A DNA stretch of 64,000 nucleotides from DASRQK01 sp964401685 (GTDB lineage Bacteria; Bacteroidota; Bacteroidia; Sphingobacteriales; Sphingobacteriaceae). This document shows, in pieces, positions 25,627 through 35,537 of the stretch (position 1 is its first letter; the number at the start of each line of letters is the position of its first letter). Both the position numbers and the translations under genes were made by a program. Location: the NCBI GenBank assembly GCA_964401685.1, contig CAYNZH010000007.1, positions 8,308 through 72,307 of the forward strand, read 5' to 3'. Below the pieces are notes generated by a model that worked only from the letters and a program-made list of their open reading frames with translations, did no database searches and was not told the origin of the DNA.

Positions 25627-27537
25627 CTAAGCGCTAAAATAAGCACGAACGTTTTTACCTTCGACCCAGTTCATGTAAGCCCTATTGACCACACGATTGC
25701 CGCCGGGAGTCGGATAATCACCCGAGAAATACCAGTCACCCCTATGCTCTGGGCAAGCCTTATGCAGGTTTTCCAAGGTCTGAAAAATTACCTCGACTTC
25801 AGATTTTATATGCTTGCCCCGTATCATGCTGGAAATTTCCTGAGAAATCTCATCATCAGTAAAAGGCTCGTATATTGCTTTTACATAATTATCCACCTGG
25901 TCCTTTGGCATTTCACGGGATCGCAAACATTGCTGGTATACTTCGTTAATGATGTGCGACTTATTATGCTTTTTCAATAGGGAAATTGCCGCATTGAAAG
26001 CTACAAACTCACCCATTCTGGACATGTCTATCCCGTAGCAATCCGGATAACGAATCTGGGGTGCGGAAGAGACAATCAGGATTTTCTTGGGATTCAAGCG
26101 ATCCAGAATAGTCAAGATGCTCTGCTGAAGCGTGGTTCCTCGGACGATTGAGTCGTCAACGGCCACAATTGTGTCCACGTGGTCGCGGACTATACCGTAG
26201 GTCGTGTCATAGACGTGCTGAACCATATCCTGTCTGTCCGCGTCCTGTGTAATAAAAGTCCTTAGTTTTGCATCTTTGATGTTGAGCTTCTCAAAACGCG
26301 GACTGATACTAAGCATCTCGTCCAATTCTTCGTCGGAAATTTTGTCGGATCGCCTCAGCAATGTATCCTTCTGGAGTTTTCTGACGTAGGTATTTATTCC
26401 TTCCTCCATTCCATAAAACGCGACTTCTGCAGTATTGGGAATGTAGGAAAACACAGTATCTTTTATATTGTAATCCACGGACTTGAGTATCTGTGGACAT
26501 AGAAATTTCCCGAGTTGCTTGCGCTCCTGATAAATGTCCGCATCACTACCTCTGGAAAAGTAAATCCGCTCAAAGGAGCATGCTTTCTTTTCAACGGGTT
26601 CCCGAAACATTTCCTCTGAAATTGCGCCATTCTTCTTTACGATCAATGCATGCCCGGGCTTAATTTCCTGAATACGCTCAAATTTAACATTAAAAGCCGT
26701 TTGAATGGCAGGCCGCTCTGAAGCAACAACCAACACCTCGTCATCTTGGTAAAAATAGGCTGGACGAATACCCGCTGGATCGCGCATGACAAAGGTGTCC
26801 CCGTGACCCAACATCCCTGCAATCGTGTAGCCTCCGTCCCAGGTTTTCGAAGATCGCCTCAGAATTTTCGCTACGTCCAGATTCTCCGCAATCTTGGCAC
26901 TAATCTCGACATTAGAATAGCCTTCTTTTTTAAATTGGTCGAACAAAACCTGGTTTTCGGTATCTAAAAAGTGTCCGATTTTTTCCAAAACGGTAACTGT
27001 ATCGGCCTGTTCTTTTGGATGCTGACCCAATTCGTACAGTTGTTCGAGCAGTTCGTCTACGTTGGTCATGTTGAAATTGCCGGCCAACACCAGGTTACGG
27101 GTCTGCCAGTTATTTTGCCGCAAAAACGGATGGCAGCTTTCAATACTGTTTTTTCCATGTGTGCCGTAGCGCAAATGCCCCATAAGAACTTCGCCTGCAA
27201 AGCTTACATTGTCCTTGAGCCACTGACTGTCTTTAAATTGTTCTGGGTAGGCTCTCTGTACTGCGGAGAATTTGCGCTGGACGTATTCGAAAATATCGGC
27301 TACCGCATTTGAAGCCATTGACCTGTAGCGGCTGATGTACCTTTTCCCAGGCTTGACGTCAAATTTGATCGTCGCGATACCAGCGCCGTCCTGGCCCCGG
27401 TTGTGCTGCTTCTCCATGAGTAAATACAGTTTATTTATGCCATAAAGCGGCGTTCCGTATTTTTCCTGGTAATAAGAAAGGGGTTTCAAAAGACGAATCA
27501 GTGCAATGCCGCACTCATGTTTTATAGAGTCACTCAT
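25627..27537 (-). CDS. Amidophosphoribosyltransferase-like protein (PurF family, long form)
   Basis: A class II glutamine amidotransferase fused to a PRPP-binding domain, the PurF design that commits PRPP to purine synthesis. The nucleophile is in HECGIALIRLL, so about eight residues must be removed before Cys becomes the N-terminus. LMEKQHNRGQDGAG and GHLRYGTHGKNS belong to the glutaminase, and TIVAVDDSIVRGTTLQQSIL is the PRPP loop. At 636 residues it exceeds the usual 470-510, with extra segments in both halves and at the C-terminus. This long form is known in Bacteroidota. It may be the main PurF or a paralogue; no other pur gene is present here. Confidence 0.8.
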   Translation of the reverse strand: MSDSIKHECGIALIRLLKPLSYYQEKYGTPLYGINKLYLLMEKQHNRGQDGAGIATIKFDVKPGKRYISRYRSMASNAVADIFEYVQRKFSAVQRAYPEQFKDSQWLKDNVSFAGEVLMGHLRYGTHGKNSIESCHPFLRQNNWQTRNLVLAGNFNMTNVDELLEQLYELGQHPKEQADTVTVLEKIGHFLDTENQVLFDQFKKEGYSNVEISAKIAENLDVAKILRRSSKTWDGGYTIAGMLGHGDTFVMRDPAGIRPAYFYQDDEVLVVASERPAIQTAFNVKFERIQEIKPGHALIVKKNGAISEEMFREPVEKKACSFERIYFSRGSDADIYQERKQLGKFLCPQILKSVDYNIKDTVFSYIPNTAEVAFYGMEEGINTYVRKLQKDTLLRRSDKISDEELDEMLSISPRFEKLNIKDAKLRTFITQDADRQDMVQHVYDTTYGIVRDHVDTIVAVDDSIVRGTTLQQSILTILDRLNPKKILIVSSAPQIRYPDCYGIDMSRMGEFVAFNAAISLLKKHNKSHIINEVYQQCLRSREMPKDQVDNYVKAIYEPFTDDEISQEISSMIRGKHIKSEVEVIFQTLENLHKACPEHRGDWYFSGDYPTPGGNRVVNRAYMNWVEGKNVRAYFSA

Positions 27538-27614
27538 GATATGAAAGAATGCACAAAGATAAATAAAAATCCTTAGATTTGTTCTTTGTTTGATCCTTTT
27601 CTGAATAGCACGCG

Positions 27615-30600
27615 ATGTATTTGATATTTGACACGGAGACGACGGGACTTCCCAAAGATAAGGACGCCCCTATTAGTGCGAGTGATAATTGGCCGAGATG
27701 TGTCCAAATAGCCTGGCAACTGCACGACGAAATGGGTCGTCTGCTGGAACATGACAGCTATTTGATCAGGCCGGATGGCTATGTTATACCTTACGAATCG
27801 GAAACGATTCACGGCATTTCCACTGAACTGGCCCTGGAAAATGGGGTGGAGTTGGTGCAAGCCTTGGAAAAATTTCATGCCGCTGTCCACCAAGCGGACT
27901 ATTTGGTAGGACATAATCTGGAGTTTGACCTCAAAATAATGGCTGCGGAATATTACCGCCTCCAAACGGACAATCCCCTGGAAGGAAAACCCATTCTCGA
28001 CACCTGTAGCGAGCAGTCTGCCGGCGTTCTACAGATCCCCGGTGGCCGGGGCGGAAAGTTCAAGCTACCAACCCTGACCGAATTGCACTCCTTTTTGTTC
28101 GGCGAACCATTTACGGAAGCTCACAACGCAACTGCCGATGTGGAGGCTACCGCAAGGTGTTTCCTGGAAATGATCCGCAACTCGTATTTCAGTGAAGACT
28201 TGAACTTGCCGGACGTCCAAAACTTCCAAAAAGCGAACCCCAGTCCGTTCGCTCCGGCCGGCCTCAGGCACTCCAATCTGAAGCAATTATCGGATGCGAT
28301 CCGTGCCAGAAATGAGGCTCTTTCAGAGAATAGTAGCGCTACTCCTACCATGGACGAGAAAACAGCCGAGGCCTTCGAGCAGGCTGAATTCGCGCACTTG
28401 CATAATCATACGCAGTTTTCTATACTCCAGTCCACGATTTCCGTCGAAAACTTGGTCAAGGCCGCGGCTGATCTACAAATGCCCGCCGTAGCGATCACCG
28501 ATCATGCCAATATGATGGGTGCCTTCCAATTTGTTTCCCAGGTTCAGGCCTACAACCAAGGCAAGGATACGGATGCCCAATTGAAGGCCATTGTAGGTTG
28601 TGAGTTTTATGTCTGCGAGGACAGGCTTAACAAGTCCCGAAAGGACGACGGCTATCAGGTCATATTTCTGGCAAAAAACAAGGCAGGCTATCATAATTTG
28701 GCTAAAATGTCGTCGCTGGCCTATACCGAGGGGTTTTATTACGTCCCCAGGATAGACCGCGAAATTGTCGAAAAGTACAAGGACAACCTGATCGTGTTGA
28801 CAGGAAATTTACAAGGAGAGGTGCCGCACAAAATTCTTAGCATGGGGGAATCCCAAGCAGAAGAGGCCTTGATATGGTGGAAAAACGTCTTCGGCCCAGA
28901 CTTGTATGTCGAAGTGATGAGACATGGACAGGAAGACGAAGATAGGGTAAATCAAGTGCTGGTCCCTATGGCTCAGAAGCATAACGTGAAAATAATCGCT
29001 GCGAATAACACCTATTATATCGCCAAGGAAGATGCACATGCCCATGATATTCTGCTCTGTGTAAAAGAGGGGAAAACACTGGCCACGCCAAAAGGAAGAG
29101 GCAGGGCGTTCAGATATGGTTTACCCAATGACGAGTATTATTTCAAATCGTCTGCGGAGATGAAAAACCTCTTCAAAGATCTTCCGGAGGCAATATTAAA
29201 TATTCAGGAAATTCTCGACAAAATCGAGCCCTATTCTCTGCAGAGAGAGGTTTTATTGCCAAAATTTGTTATTCCTGACGAATTTCTCGTTCCCGAGGAC
29301 CAATTGGATGGCGGTAAACGCGGTGAAAACGACTATTTACGTTTCCTTACATTCGAAGGCGCAAAAAAACGTTATGGCACGCTCACCCCTGAAATAGAGG
29401 AAAGACTTAATTTTGAATTAAGTACCATCGAGAGGACCGGGTATCCGGGATACTTTCTTATTGTCCAAGATTTGATCAGGGAAGCAAGGCGCCTGGGTGT
29501 ATCCGTAGGCCCGGGGCGGGGTTCAGCAGCAGGTTCGGCTGTGGCCTATTGCCTGGAGATTACCAATATTGATCCGATTTCCTATGATCTGCTATTTGAG
29601 CGCTTCCTCAATCCAGACCGCGTTTCCATGCCGGATATAGATATAGATTTCGATGACGAAGGCCGGGGAAAGGTGATGGATTACGTTATACGTACATACG
29701 GTGCGACCCAAGTGGCTCAAATCATCACGTACGGTACCATGGCGGCCAAGTCATCGATCCGGGATACGGCTCGCGTCCTTGATTTGCCTCTGTACGAGGC
29801 GGACAAAATTGCGAAACTGATCCCGAATCTTAAATTGAACAAGATATTCTCGCTTGACAGCAGTGGGCTAAGGGCTGCGCTGCGATCGGATGAGCTAGAA
29901 AATGTTCGCGAACTGATGGCGATTTCCGAAGGCACAGGAATAGAAGCCGAGACCATCAAACAAGCAAAAATCCTCGAAGGTTCGCTGAGAAATACGGGTA
30001 CACACGCCTGCGGCGTTATCATTACGCCAGACGATATAACAAATTTCGTCCCGATAGCTACGGCGAAAGACTCTGATCTGTACGTAACCCAGTTTGACAA
30101 CGCCGTTGTTGAACGAGCTGGATTACTGAAAATGGACTTCCTAGGATTGAAAACCCTGACTTTGATCAAAGACACCGTCCAGATCGTCAAGCAAAGACAC
30201 GGAATTACTTTGGATCCGGATCAGTTTCCTAAAGATGACCAGAAGACCTATGAACTCTTCCAGAAAGGGGAAACTATAGGGATTTTCCAGTACGAATCCC
30301 CGGGGATGCAGAAATACATGAAAGAGCTGAAACCAACCGTTTTCGGCGATCTGATTGCCATGAATGCCCTGTACCGCCCGGGGCCCATGGAATACATCCC
30401 CCGGTTTATCCGACGGAAACACGGACTAGAACCTATTGTATATGACCTGGATGCCTGTGAAGAATATTTGCAGGAAACCTACGGCATCACCGTCTATCAG
30501 GAACAAGTCATGCTTCTATCCCAAAAATTGGCCAGCTTCTCAAAGGGTGAAGCAGATCAACTGAGGAAGGCAATGGGGAAAAAGCAGAAAAGCGTACTGG

Positions 30601-31994
30601 ATGAGCTCAAACCCAAATTTATTGCGCAGGCCTCTGATAACGGTCACGATCCCAAAATTTTGGCAAAAATATGGACAGACTGGGAAGCATTCGCAAGTTA
30701 CGCATTTAACAAATCGCACTCGACCTGCTACGCTTGGATCGCCTACCAAACCGCGTATCTCAAAGCACATTATCCTGCTGAATACATGGCTGCGGTACTT
30801 TCCAACAACATGAACGACATCAAACAAGTTACTTTCTTCATGGAGGAATGTAAACGTATGGGTGTGAAGGTTCTGGGGCCAGATGTAAACGAATCCTATT
30901 ATAAATTTACGGTAAATGAGGAAAACGCTGTGCGATTTGGGATGGGGGCTGTCAAAGGTGTGGGAGCCGGTGCCGTAGAAACTATTGTCGAAAACCGCAA
31001 GGATGGACCTTACAAGTCGATATTCGATTTGACCAAACGCATAGATCTGCGCGCTGCGAACAAGAAGGCGCTCGAAAGTCTCGCCTACGCCGGTGGCTAC
31101 GATTCTTTCCCCAATGCACACCGGGCACAGTACTTCCACCAGGAGGACGGGATGAGTACCCTAGAAAAAGCAATTAAATACGGAGCAAAACACAAGGAAA
31201 GCGAGAACTCTTCCCAAGCGAGTCTTTTCGGCGGCGCTATGGCAACCCAACTTCCTGAACCGACTCTTTTGCCTTGCGCTCAATGGGGATTGATCGAAAA
31301 ATTAAAACATGAAAAAAATGTGATCGGAATCTATCTGACGAGTCATCCGCTAGACACCTACCGCTTCGAAATCACTCATTTCTGCAAAAATCCGGTGAAA
31401 ACACTCCACATTATAGACAAGATCAACGGCAACGACATCGATGAAACCACGCACAGGGAGTTTAATCAGGTGAAAAACCGCGAACTGGTCATAGGCGGAC
31501 TCATCTCTGCCGTCAATCACCGGACCACAAAAAGCGGTAAACCCTTTGGTATATTTACGCTGGAAGACTACGGGGACTCTTATGAAATTGCGCTTTTTGG
31601 CGAAAATTACATCAAATACAAGGCCTATCTGACCGATGGCTACTTTATCATGCTACGCTGTGCGATCCAGGAATTCAGGCATTCAAAAAGTTGGGGCCTC
31701 GAGGTGAGAGACATGCAGTTGCTGTCTGAGCTTAGAGATAAAATGGTCAAATCCCTGACCATACAGCTGCCCATTGAAACGCTTGACGAACAGTTTATAG
31801 ATCAGATGAAAGTCATTTTAGCCAAAAACGCGGAAGCGACTGTACAACCGTCCTGTCAGTTAAAATTTCAGATCTTTGACCGCCAGGATAGTATTCACGT
31901 CGAAATGCCCTCTAAAGGTATTAGAATCCATCCAGACAATGCTTTTATCCAGTCTTTGGAAGCGCTGGAACGTATAAGCTACAAGTTGAATTAA
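27615..31994 (+). CDS. dnaE: DNA polymerase III alpha subunit with fused N-terminal proofreading exonuclease
   Basis: Replicative polymerase of 1459 residues. Residues 1-185 form a DnaQ-type DEDDh exonuclease (YLIFDTETTGLP, GHNLEFDLKIM, EAHNATADVEAT), normally a separate epsilon subunit. A linker leads to the PHP domain (FAHLHNHTQFSILQST, VAITDHANMMGAF). The polymerase core has GPGRGSAAGSAVAYCL and the catalytic PDIDIDFDD (about 673), then IGIFQYESPGMQKYM and MNALYRPGPMEYIPRF. An HhH region (GAVKGVGAGAVETIVE) and an OB fold (RELVIGGLISAVNHRTTKSG) complete it. The fusion ties proofreading to synthesis in one chain. A trxA promoter overlaps its last codons. Confidence 0.95.
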   Translation: MYLIFDTETTGLPKDKDAPISASDNWPRCVQIAWQLHDEMGRLLEHDSYLIRPDGYVIPYESETIHGISTELALENGVELVQALEKFHAAVHQADYLVGHNLEFDLKIMAAEYYRLQTDNPLEGKPILDTCSEQSAGVLQIPGGRGGKFKLPTLTELHSFLFGEPFTEAHNATADVEATARCFLEMIRNSYFSEDLNLPDVQNFQKANPSPFAPAGLRHSNLKQLSDAIRARNEALSENSSATPTMDEKTAEAFEQAEFAHLHNHTQFSILQSTISVENLVKAAADLQMPAVAITDHANMMGAFQFVSQVQAYNQGKDTDAQLKAIVGCEFYVCEDRLNKSRKDDGYQVIFLAKNKAGYHNLAKMSSLAYTEGFYYVPRIDREIVEKYKDNLIVLTGNLQGEVPHKILSMGESQAEEALIWWKNVFGPDLYVEVMRHGQEDEDRVNQVLVPMAQKHNVKIIAANNTYYIAKEDAHAHDILLCVKEGKTLATPKGRGRAFRYGLPNDEYYFKSSAEMKNLFKDLPEAILNIQEILDKIEPYSLQREVLLPKFVIPDEFLVPEDQLDGGKRGENDYLRFLTFEGAKKRYGTLTPEIEERLNFELSTIERTGYPGYFLIVQDLIREARRLGVSVGPGRGSAAGSAVAYCLEITNIDPISYDLLFERFLNPDRVSMPDIDIDFDDEGRGKVMDYVIRTYGATQVAQIITYGTMAAKSSIRDTARVLDLPLYEADKIAKLIPNLKLNKIFSLDSSGLRAALRSDELENVRELMAISEGTGIEAETIKQAKILEGSLRNTGTHACGVIITPDDITNFVPIATAKDSDLYVTQFDNAVVERAGLLKMDFLGLKTLTLIKDTVQIVKQRHGITLDPDQFPKDDQKTYELFQKGETIGIFQYESPGMQKYMKELKPTVFGDLIAMNALYRPGPMEYIPRFIRRKHGLEPIVYDLDACEEYLQETYGITVYQEQVMLLSQKLASFSKGEADQLRKAMGKKQKSVLDELKPKFIAQASDNGHDPKILAKIWTDWEAFASYAFNKSHSTCYAWIAYQTAYLKAHYPAEYMAAVLSNNMNDIKQVTFFMEECKRMGVKVLGPDVNESYYKFTVNEENAVRFGMGAVKGVGAGAVETIVENRKDGPYKSIFDLTKRIDLRAANKKALESLAYAGGYDSFPNAHRAQYFHQEDGMSTLEKAIKYGAKHKESENSSQASLFGGAMATQLPEPTLLPCAQWGLIEKLKHEKNVIGIYLTSHPLDTYRFEITHFCKNPVKTLHIIDKINGNDIDETTHREFNQVKNRELVIGGLISAVNHRTTKSGKPFGIFTLEDYGDSYEIALFGENYIKYKAYLTDGYFIMLRCAIQEFRHSKSWGLEVRDMQLLSELRDKMVKSLTIQLPIETLDEQFIDQMKVILAKNAEATVQPSCQLKFQIFDRQDSIHVEMPSKGIRIHPDNAFIQSLEALERISYKLN

Positions 31995-32016
31995 ATGAAA
32001 TAATTTTTTATATTTG
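31986..32016 (+). promoter_or_regulatory. Bacteroidota-type promoter for trxA
   Basis: TTG (31986-31988) and TATATTTG (32009-32016) are separated by 20 nt, a close match to the primary-sigma consensus of this phylum (TTTG, 17-23 nt, TAnnTTTG). It lies 34 nt before the trxA ATG; the -33 element is within the last codons of dnaE. Confidence 0.65.
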
Positions 32017-32050
32017 CATAAGTCTTATTAGAAAATTAAAATAAAGTATT

Positions 32051-32368
32051 ATGGCAATAGAAATCACAGATAGCAACTTCGATGAGGTTGTGTTAAAATC
32101 AGATAAACCTGTACTGATCGATTTTTGGGCAGAATGGTGCGGACCCTGTCGTATGGTTGGCCCCGTAGTAGACGAATTGGCAAAGGAGTACGAAGGCCAG
32201 GCTGTTGTCGGCAAGGTCAACGTGGATGACAATCCGAATATTTCAATGAAATACGGAATCCGTAATATTCCCGCACTGTTGTTTTTCAAGAACGGTGAAA
32301 TTGTAGACAAGCAAATCGGCGCGGTTCCCAAGTCTATTTTGAACGAAAAATTGCAAAAACAGTTGTAA
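32051..32368 (+). CDS. trxA: Thioredoxin
   Basis: A small (105-residue) cytosolic disulfide reductase. It has the active site FWAEWCGPCRMVGPVVDELA, the central Asp in VLIDFWAEW and the cis-proline loop IRNIPALLFFKNGE. The length is canonical and there is no signal peptide. It has its own promoter. It is followed 21 nt later by an MBL-fold/rhodanese sulfur-transfer protein, so the two may share a message and act in thiol and sulfane-sulfur handling. Confidence 0.96.
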   Translation: MAIEITDSNFDEVVLKSDKPVLIDFWAEWCGPCRMVGPVVDELAKEYEGQAVVGKVNVDDNPNISMKYGIRNIPALLFFKNGEIVDKQIGAVPKSILNEKLQKQL

Positions 32369-32389
32369 GAAAATCCTTAGATTTCGTGT

Positions 32390-33781
32390 ATGTTTTTTCA
32401 ACATGTCTATGACAAAAGTCTAGCTCAGGGGAGTTATGTGATCGGTTGCCAGAAAACTGGCGAGGCCTTGGTCATCGATCCCAAGCGCGATATTGACACC
32501 TATTTGGATATTGCGCGCAGCAATAAACTTAATATCACGCATATTACCGAGACGCATATTCATGCTGATTTTCTCTGCGGTTCACGGGAACTTGCTGCTG
32601 TCACTGGTGCTGAGCTTTTTCTGTCCGATGAAGGCGGGCCGGAGTGGCAGTATGAATTCCCGCACACTGGGCTCAGGGACGGCGACGTGTTACATGTGGG
32701 CAATCTTTCACTCAGGGTGATGCATACGCCGGGACATACGCCTGAAAGCCTTAGTTTTGTCTTGACGGACCATCCTGCGTCCGAAGATCCCGTGATGGTA
32801 TTTACCGGAGATTTTGTCTTTGTCGGAGATATAGGGCGGCCGGATCTGCTCGAAAAAGCAGCTGGCCAGACAGGTACTAAGGAAGGTAGCGCGAGGCAAA
32901 TGTTCAAGTCTTTGGAGAAATTTAAAGAACTTCCCTCCTACCTCCAATTATGGTCGGGGCACGGCGCAGGCTCTGCCTGTGGGAAAGCATTGGGCTCCGT
33001 CCCCAGTTCTACTGTGGGCTATGAGCTGAGGCGAAACTGGGCGCTGCAATTTGATAACGACGAAGATGCATTTGTTGAAAATTTGCTTGCAGGGCAGCCT
33101 GAGCCTCCCAGGTATTTTGCCCAGATGAAACTACTCAATAAAACTGACCGGCCGCTGTTGACGGAAATTCCTCGGCTTGAACAGCTGTCAGCCGCTGAAT
33201 TTCTTAATGCCTTCAAAAAAGGCGTCACCGTCATTGATACACGACCTAAGCAAGAGTTTGCGGACGGATTTCTGCCCGGAACCATTCATATCCAAGCAAA
33301 TAATGCCTTTGCCACATGGATGGGTTGGCTTGTATCCTACGATGAACCCTTCATCCTGATTACATCAGCCGAAAAGGTTGAGGATCTGACTCGGAGGCTC
33401 ATGAGGATAGGCATGGACCAGTGTATAGGATACGTAACAGATCTCGGCTCGATGGGGCTGGCTTTAGAAAAGGTCGATCAGGTGGACTTTTCCTCTTTCC
33501 AAGAGATGGCTGGGGACCAGAATGTACAGGTCATTGATGTCAGAAATCAAGGCGAATTCGACACCAATCACATAGAAGGGGCGACACATCTGTTTTTAGG
33601 CAATCTCCCTTCCCTGCTCGGCAAAATCGACACAAAAAAGAAAGTAGTCGTCCATTGCCAGGCGGGTGACCGGTCCTCGACGGCTTATTCAATCATGATC
33701 AAACATGGTTTAAAGAACGTGTTGAACTACGGCGGAGGCATGCAAGAGTGGTCGAAAAACCACGCTGCTGCTAAGCATTAG
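32390..33781 (+). CDS. MBL-fold hydrolase with two C-terminal rhodanese domains
   Basis: A 463-residue protein of the persulfide-dioxygenase-like/rhodanese fusion type. The N-terminal metallo-beta-lactamase domain (1-240) has the metal-site motifs ETHIHADFLCGSREL, HTPGHTPESLSF and FTGDFVFVGDIGRPDLL. The first rhodanese domain (about 260-360) has no cysteine where the active-site loop should be (PFILITSAEKVED), so it is probably structural. The second (about 370-460) has the active loop VVHCQAGDRSSTAYS. It likely oxidises or transfers sulfane sulfur; the substrate is inferred from the family. The end overlaps the convergent LytTR gene by 4 nt. Confidence 0.85.
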   Translation: MFFQHVYDKSLAQGSYVIGCQKTGEALVIDPKRDIDTYLDIARSNKLNITHITETHIHADFLCGSRELAAVTGAELFLSDEGGPEWQYEFPHTGLRDGDVLHVGNLSLRVMHTPGHTPESLSFVLTDHPASEDPVMVFTGDFVFVGDIGRPDLLEKAAGQTGTKEGSARQMFKSLEKFKELPSYLQLWSGHGAGSACGKALGSVPSSTVGYELRRNWALQFDNDEDAFVENLLAGQPEPPRYFAQMKLLNKTDRPLLTEIPRLEQLSAAEFLNAFKKGVTVIDTRPKQEFADGFLPGTIHIQANNAFATWMGWLVSYDEPFILITSAEKVEDLTRRLMRIGMDQCIGYVTDLGSMGLALEKVDQVDFSSFQEMAGDQNVQVIDVRNQGEFDTNHIEGATHLFLGNLPSLLGKIDTKKKVVVHCQAGDRSSTAYSIMIKHGLKNVLNYGGGMQEWSKNHAAAKH

Positions 33782-34479
33782 ATTTTTTCGAGAATGAGAT
33801 TCCGTTTTTGCCGGGAAACAGGGATTTTAATACCCGTTTCCAGCACCAGGACGCCTAAGGACTTGTGAAACTCAGCTATTTTCTGAAGATTTACAACGTA
33901 GGAATTGTGTACCCGGAAAAACATATGGGGAGGCAACATATCGGAAACCTGTTTTAGTTTTTGGGAGAGAAACAGTTGCTGCCCGTCGTCCAGGCACACC
34001 GTACAGTAATTCCCGTCGCTCTCGCAGTAAAGTATCCTCTGAGGCTCTATCAGCACGATTTTTTTATCAACAGAAAATTTGATCTTTCGGTGGGCGCTCT
34101 CGCGGGTAAAATCCACGTTTCTAGCTTTCTCTACTCTAGAAATGACTTGCTCCAATTCCTCAGGATCGATGGGTTTTACCAAATAACCTATAGCCTCTGA
34201 TTTGAACGCTTGGACCGCGTATTTGCTGTGGGCCGTCGTAAAAATCACGTCAAAATCCCTGTTCGGGAAAAGGTCAAGGAACTCAAGGCCCGTCATTCCC
34301 GGCATATCTACATCTAAAAAAAGTACGTCTACCTCGTTCCCATTCAAAAAACGTGCAGCCTTGAGGGGATTGTCAAACTGCGCCAGAACTCGTATTCTTT
34401 GCTCATACACACGCAGATCCATAGCCAAACTTGCTAGGGCGCTAGATTCATCGTCGATCAGAATACATGCGAGACTCAT
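33778..34479 (-). CDS. LytTR-family two-component response regulator
   Basis: A 233-residue transcription regulator. The receiver domain (1-120) has the acidic pair in CILIDDES, the phospho-acceptor Asp in DVLFLDVDMPGMTGLEF, the conserved Thr in IFTTAHSKYAV and Lys in YLVKPIDPEEL. The C-terminal LytTR DNA-binding domain (about 135-233) shows ILYCESDGNYCTVCL and FRVHNSYVVNLQKI. No sensor kinase gene lies beside it, so the partner is elsewhere. Target genes cannot be deduced. Confidence 0.9.
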   Translation of the reverse strand: MSLACILIDDESSALASLAMDLRVYEQRIRVLAQFDNPLKAARFLNGNEVDVLFLDVDMPGMTGLEFLDLFPNRDFDVIFTTAHSKYAVQAFKSEAIGYLVKPIDPEELEQVISRVEKARNVDFTRESAHRKIKFSVDKKIVLIEPQRILYCESDGNYCTVCLDDGQQLFLSQKLKQVSDMLPPHMFFRVHNSYVVNLQKIAEFHKSLGVLVLETGIKIPVSRQKRNLILEKI

Positions 34480-34626
34480 ACACCAAATTTCAGGTTATCA
34501 CACCAAATATACTAAAAATTGTTACAATAGAAGTAAGTTGGCGCCACGGACACAATAAAAACGACCACTGACACAGAAAATCCGACGATCTATAAAATTC
34601 ACCTGTTAAACTCAGGAAGAGTTGTT

Positions 34627-34634
34627 TATATTTG
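34627..34634 (+). promoter_or_regulatory. Probable TAnnTTTG promoter box for the DUF4412 gene
   Basis: TATATTTG lies 27 nt before the ATG at 34662. A good TTG at the expected distance upstream is not present, so this rests on the -7 element alone. The rest of 34480-34661 shows no gene. Confidence 0.4.
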
Positions 34635-34661
34635 ATTTTGTGAATATTTAAATTAAAGCAG

Positions 34662-35525
34662 ATGAAGAACTTAAGATTATTACCGTGTCTGATGACCGGA
34701 TTGTTAGCCTGCGGATTCCTGTTGATTGGGCCGGCCAACGCAGAAGCGCAGATCTGGAAAAACCTAGGCAAGAAGATAGAAAAGAAGGTAGAAAACCAAG
34801 CAAGCAAAAGACTTGAAAAGAAAATAGACAAAGCCATTGACAAGAGTTTTGACAAGGCAGAAGAAGGGCTGGACGATGCAGCAAAGTCGACTACCACCGC
34901 TGCCAAACAAAGCAATAAGCAAATTGCGCCCACCTTTGCCTTTAATCTGGGAATCACCTATGAAGTCCTGGAGGAAAACAACAAAAAAGACCAGGTAAAC
35001 ATGTCTCTGTGGTTCTCGGACGAACCCTATATAGGCATGTCAACGGGGGCCCAGGAAGACATGTTTATGGTCATGCACGACGGACAGATTATTACATTTA
35101 TGGAAAAGGAAAAAACCTACATGGTCATGGGAACCGGGTTTCTCAGCCAATTGTCGGGTGCGGCACAAGAAGCAGCCGCTCGTGACAACACCTCGGACGG
35201 CAATTTTCGCATGGAGAAAATCGGCAGCGAGCGCTTATTAGGCTATAATTGTGATATTTATCGAATCACCAACGATGAAAGCGTGAGTAAGGTATGGATG
35301 GCACCTGCGTTAGGCAGTATGATCGAGGGATTAATGGAAGGATTCAGTTCATTTCTCCCGAACAATCAGATCAATATGGCCGATCTGAGTAAAACGAATC
35401 AAGGCATGATGCTCAAAACGGAGACAACGGATGATAAAGGGAAAACCATCGTAATGCAGGCAACTGAGATTCATAAAAATGGTAAAAAGATCAACACATC
35501 CGCCTACAAGAGTGTAGGTTTCTAA
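34662..35525 (+). CDS. DUF4412 domain-containing exported protein
   Basis: A 287-residue protein with a signal peptide (cleavage near NAEAQIW, residue 30). Next is a Lys/Glu-rich amphipathic stretch with repeats of the type KKIEKKVE and KAIDKSFDKAEEG (about 32-75). A beta-rich DUF4412-like domain follows (about 90-280; QVNMSLWFSDEPYIGM, YMVMGTGFLSQL, LLGYNCDIYRIT). The fold resembles LolA-like or outer-membrane-associated proteins, but the function is unknown. It has a candidate own promoter and precedes the DUF4870 gene by 12 nt. Confidence 0.75.
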   Translation: MKNLRLLPCLMTGLLACGFLLIGPANAEAQIWKNLGKKIEKKVENQASKRLEKKIDKAIDKSFDKAEEGLDDAAKSTTTAAKQSNKQIAPTFAFNLGITYEVLEENNKKDQVNMSLWFSDEPYIGMSTGAQEDMFMVMHDGQIITFMEKEKTYMVMGTGFLSQLSGAAQEAAARDNTSDGNFRMEKIGSERLLGYNCDIYRITNDESVSKVWMAPALGSMIEGLMEGFSSFLPNNQINMADLSKTNQGMMLKTETTDDKGKTIVMQATEIHKNGKKINTSAYKSVGF

Positions 35526-35537
35526 AAGAAAGATACT

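Noticed and set aside
30540..31139. 199-codon minus-strand ORF inside dnaE
   Set aside because: Fully antisense to conserved polymerase motifs and without recognisable features.
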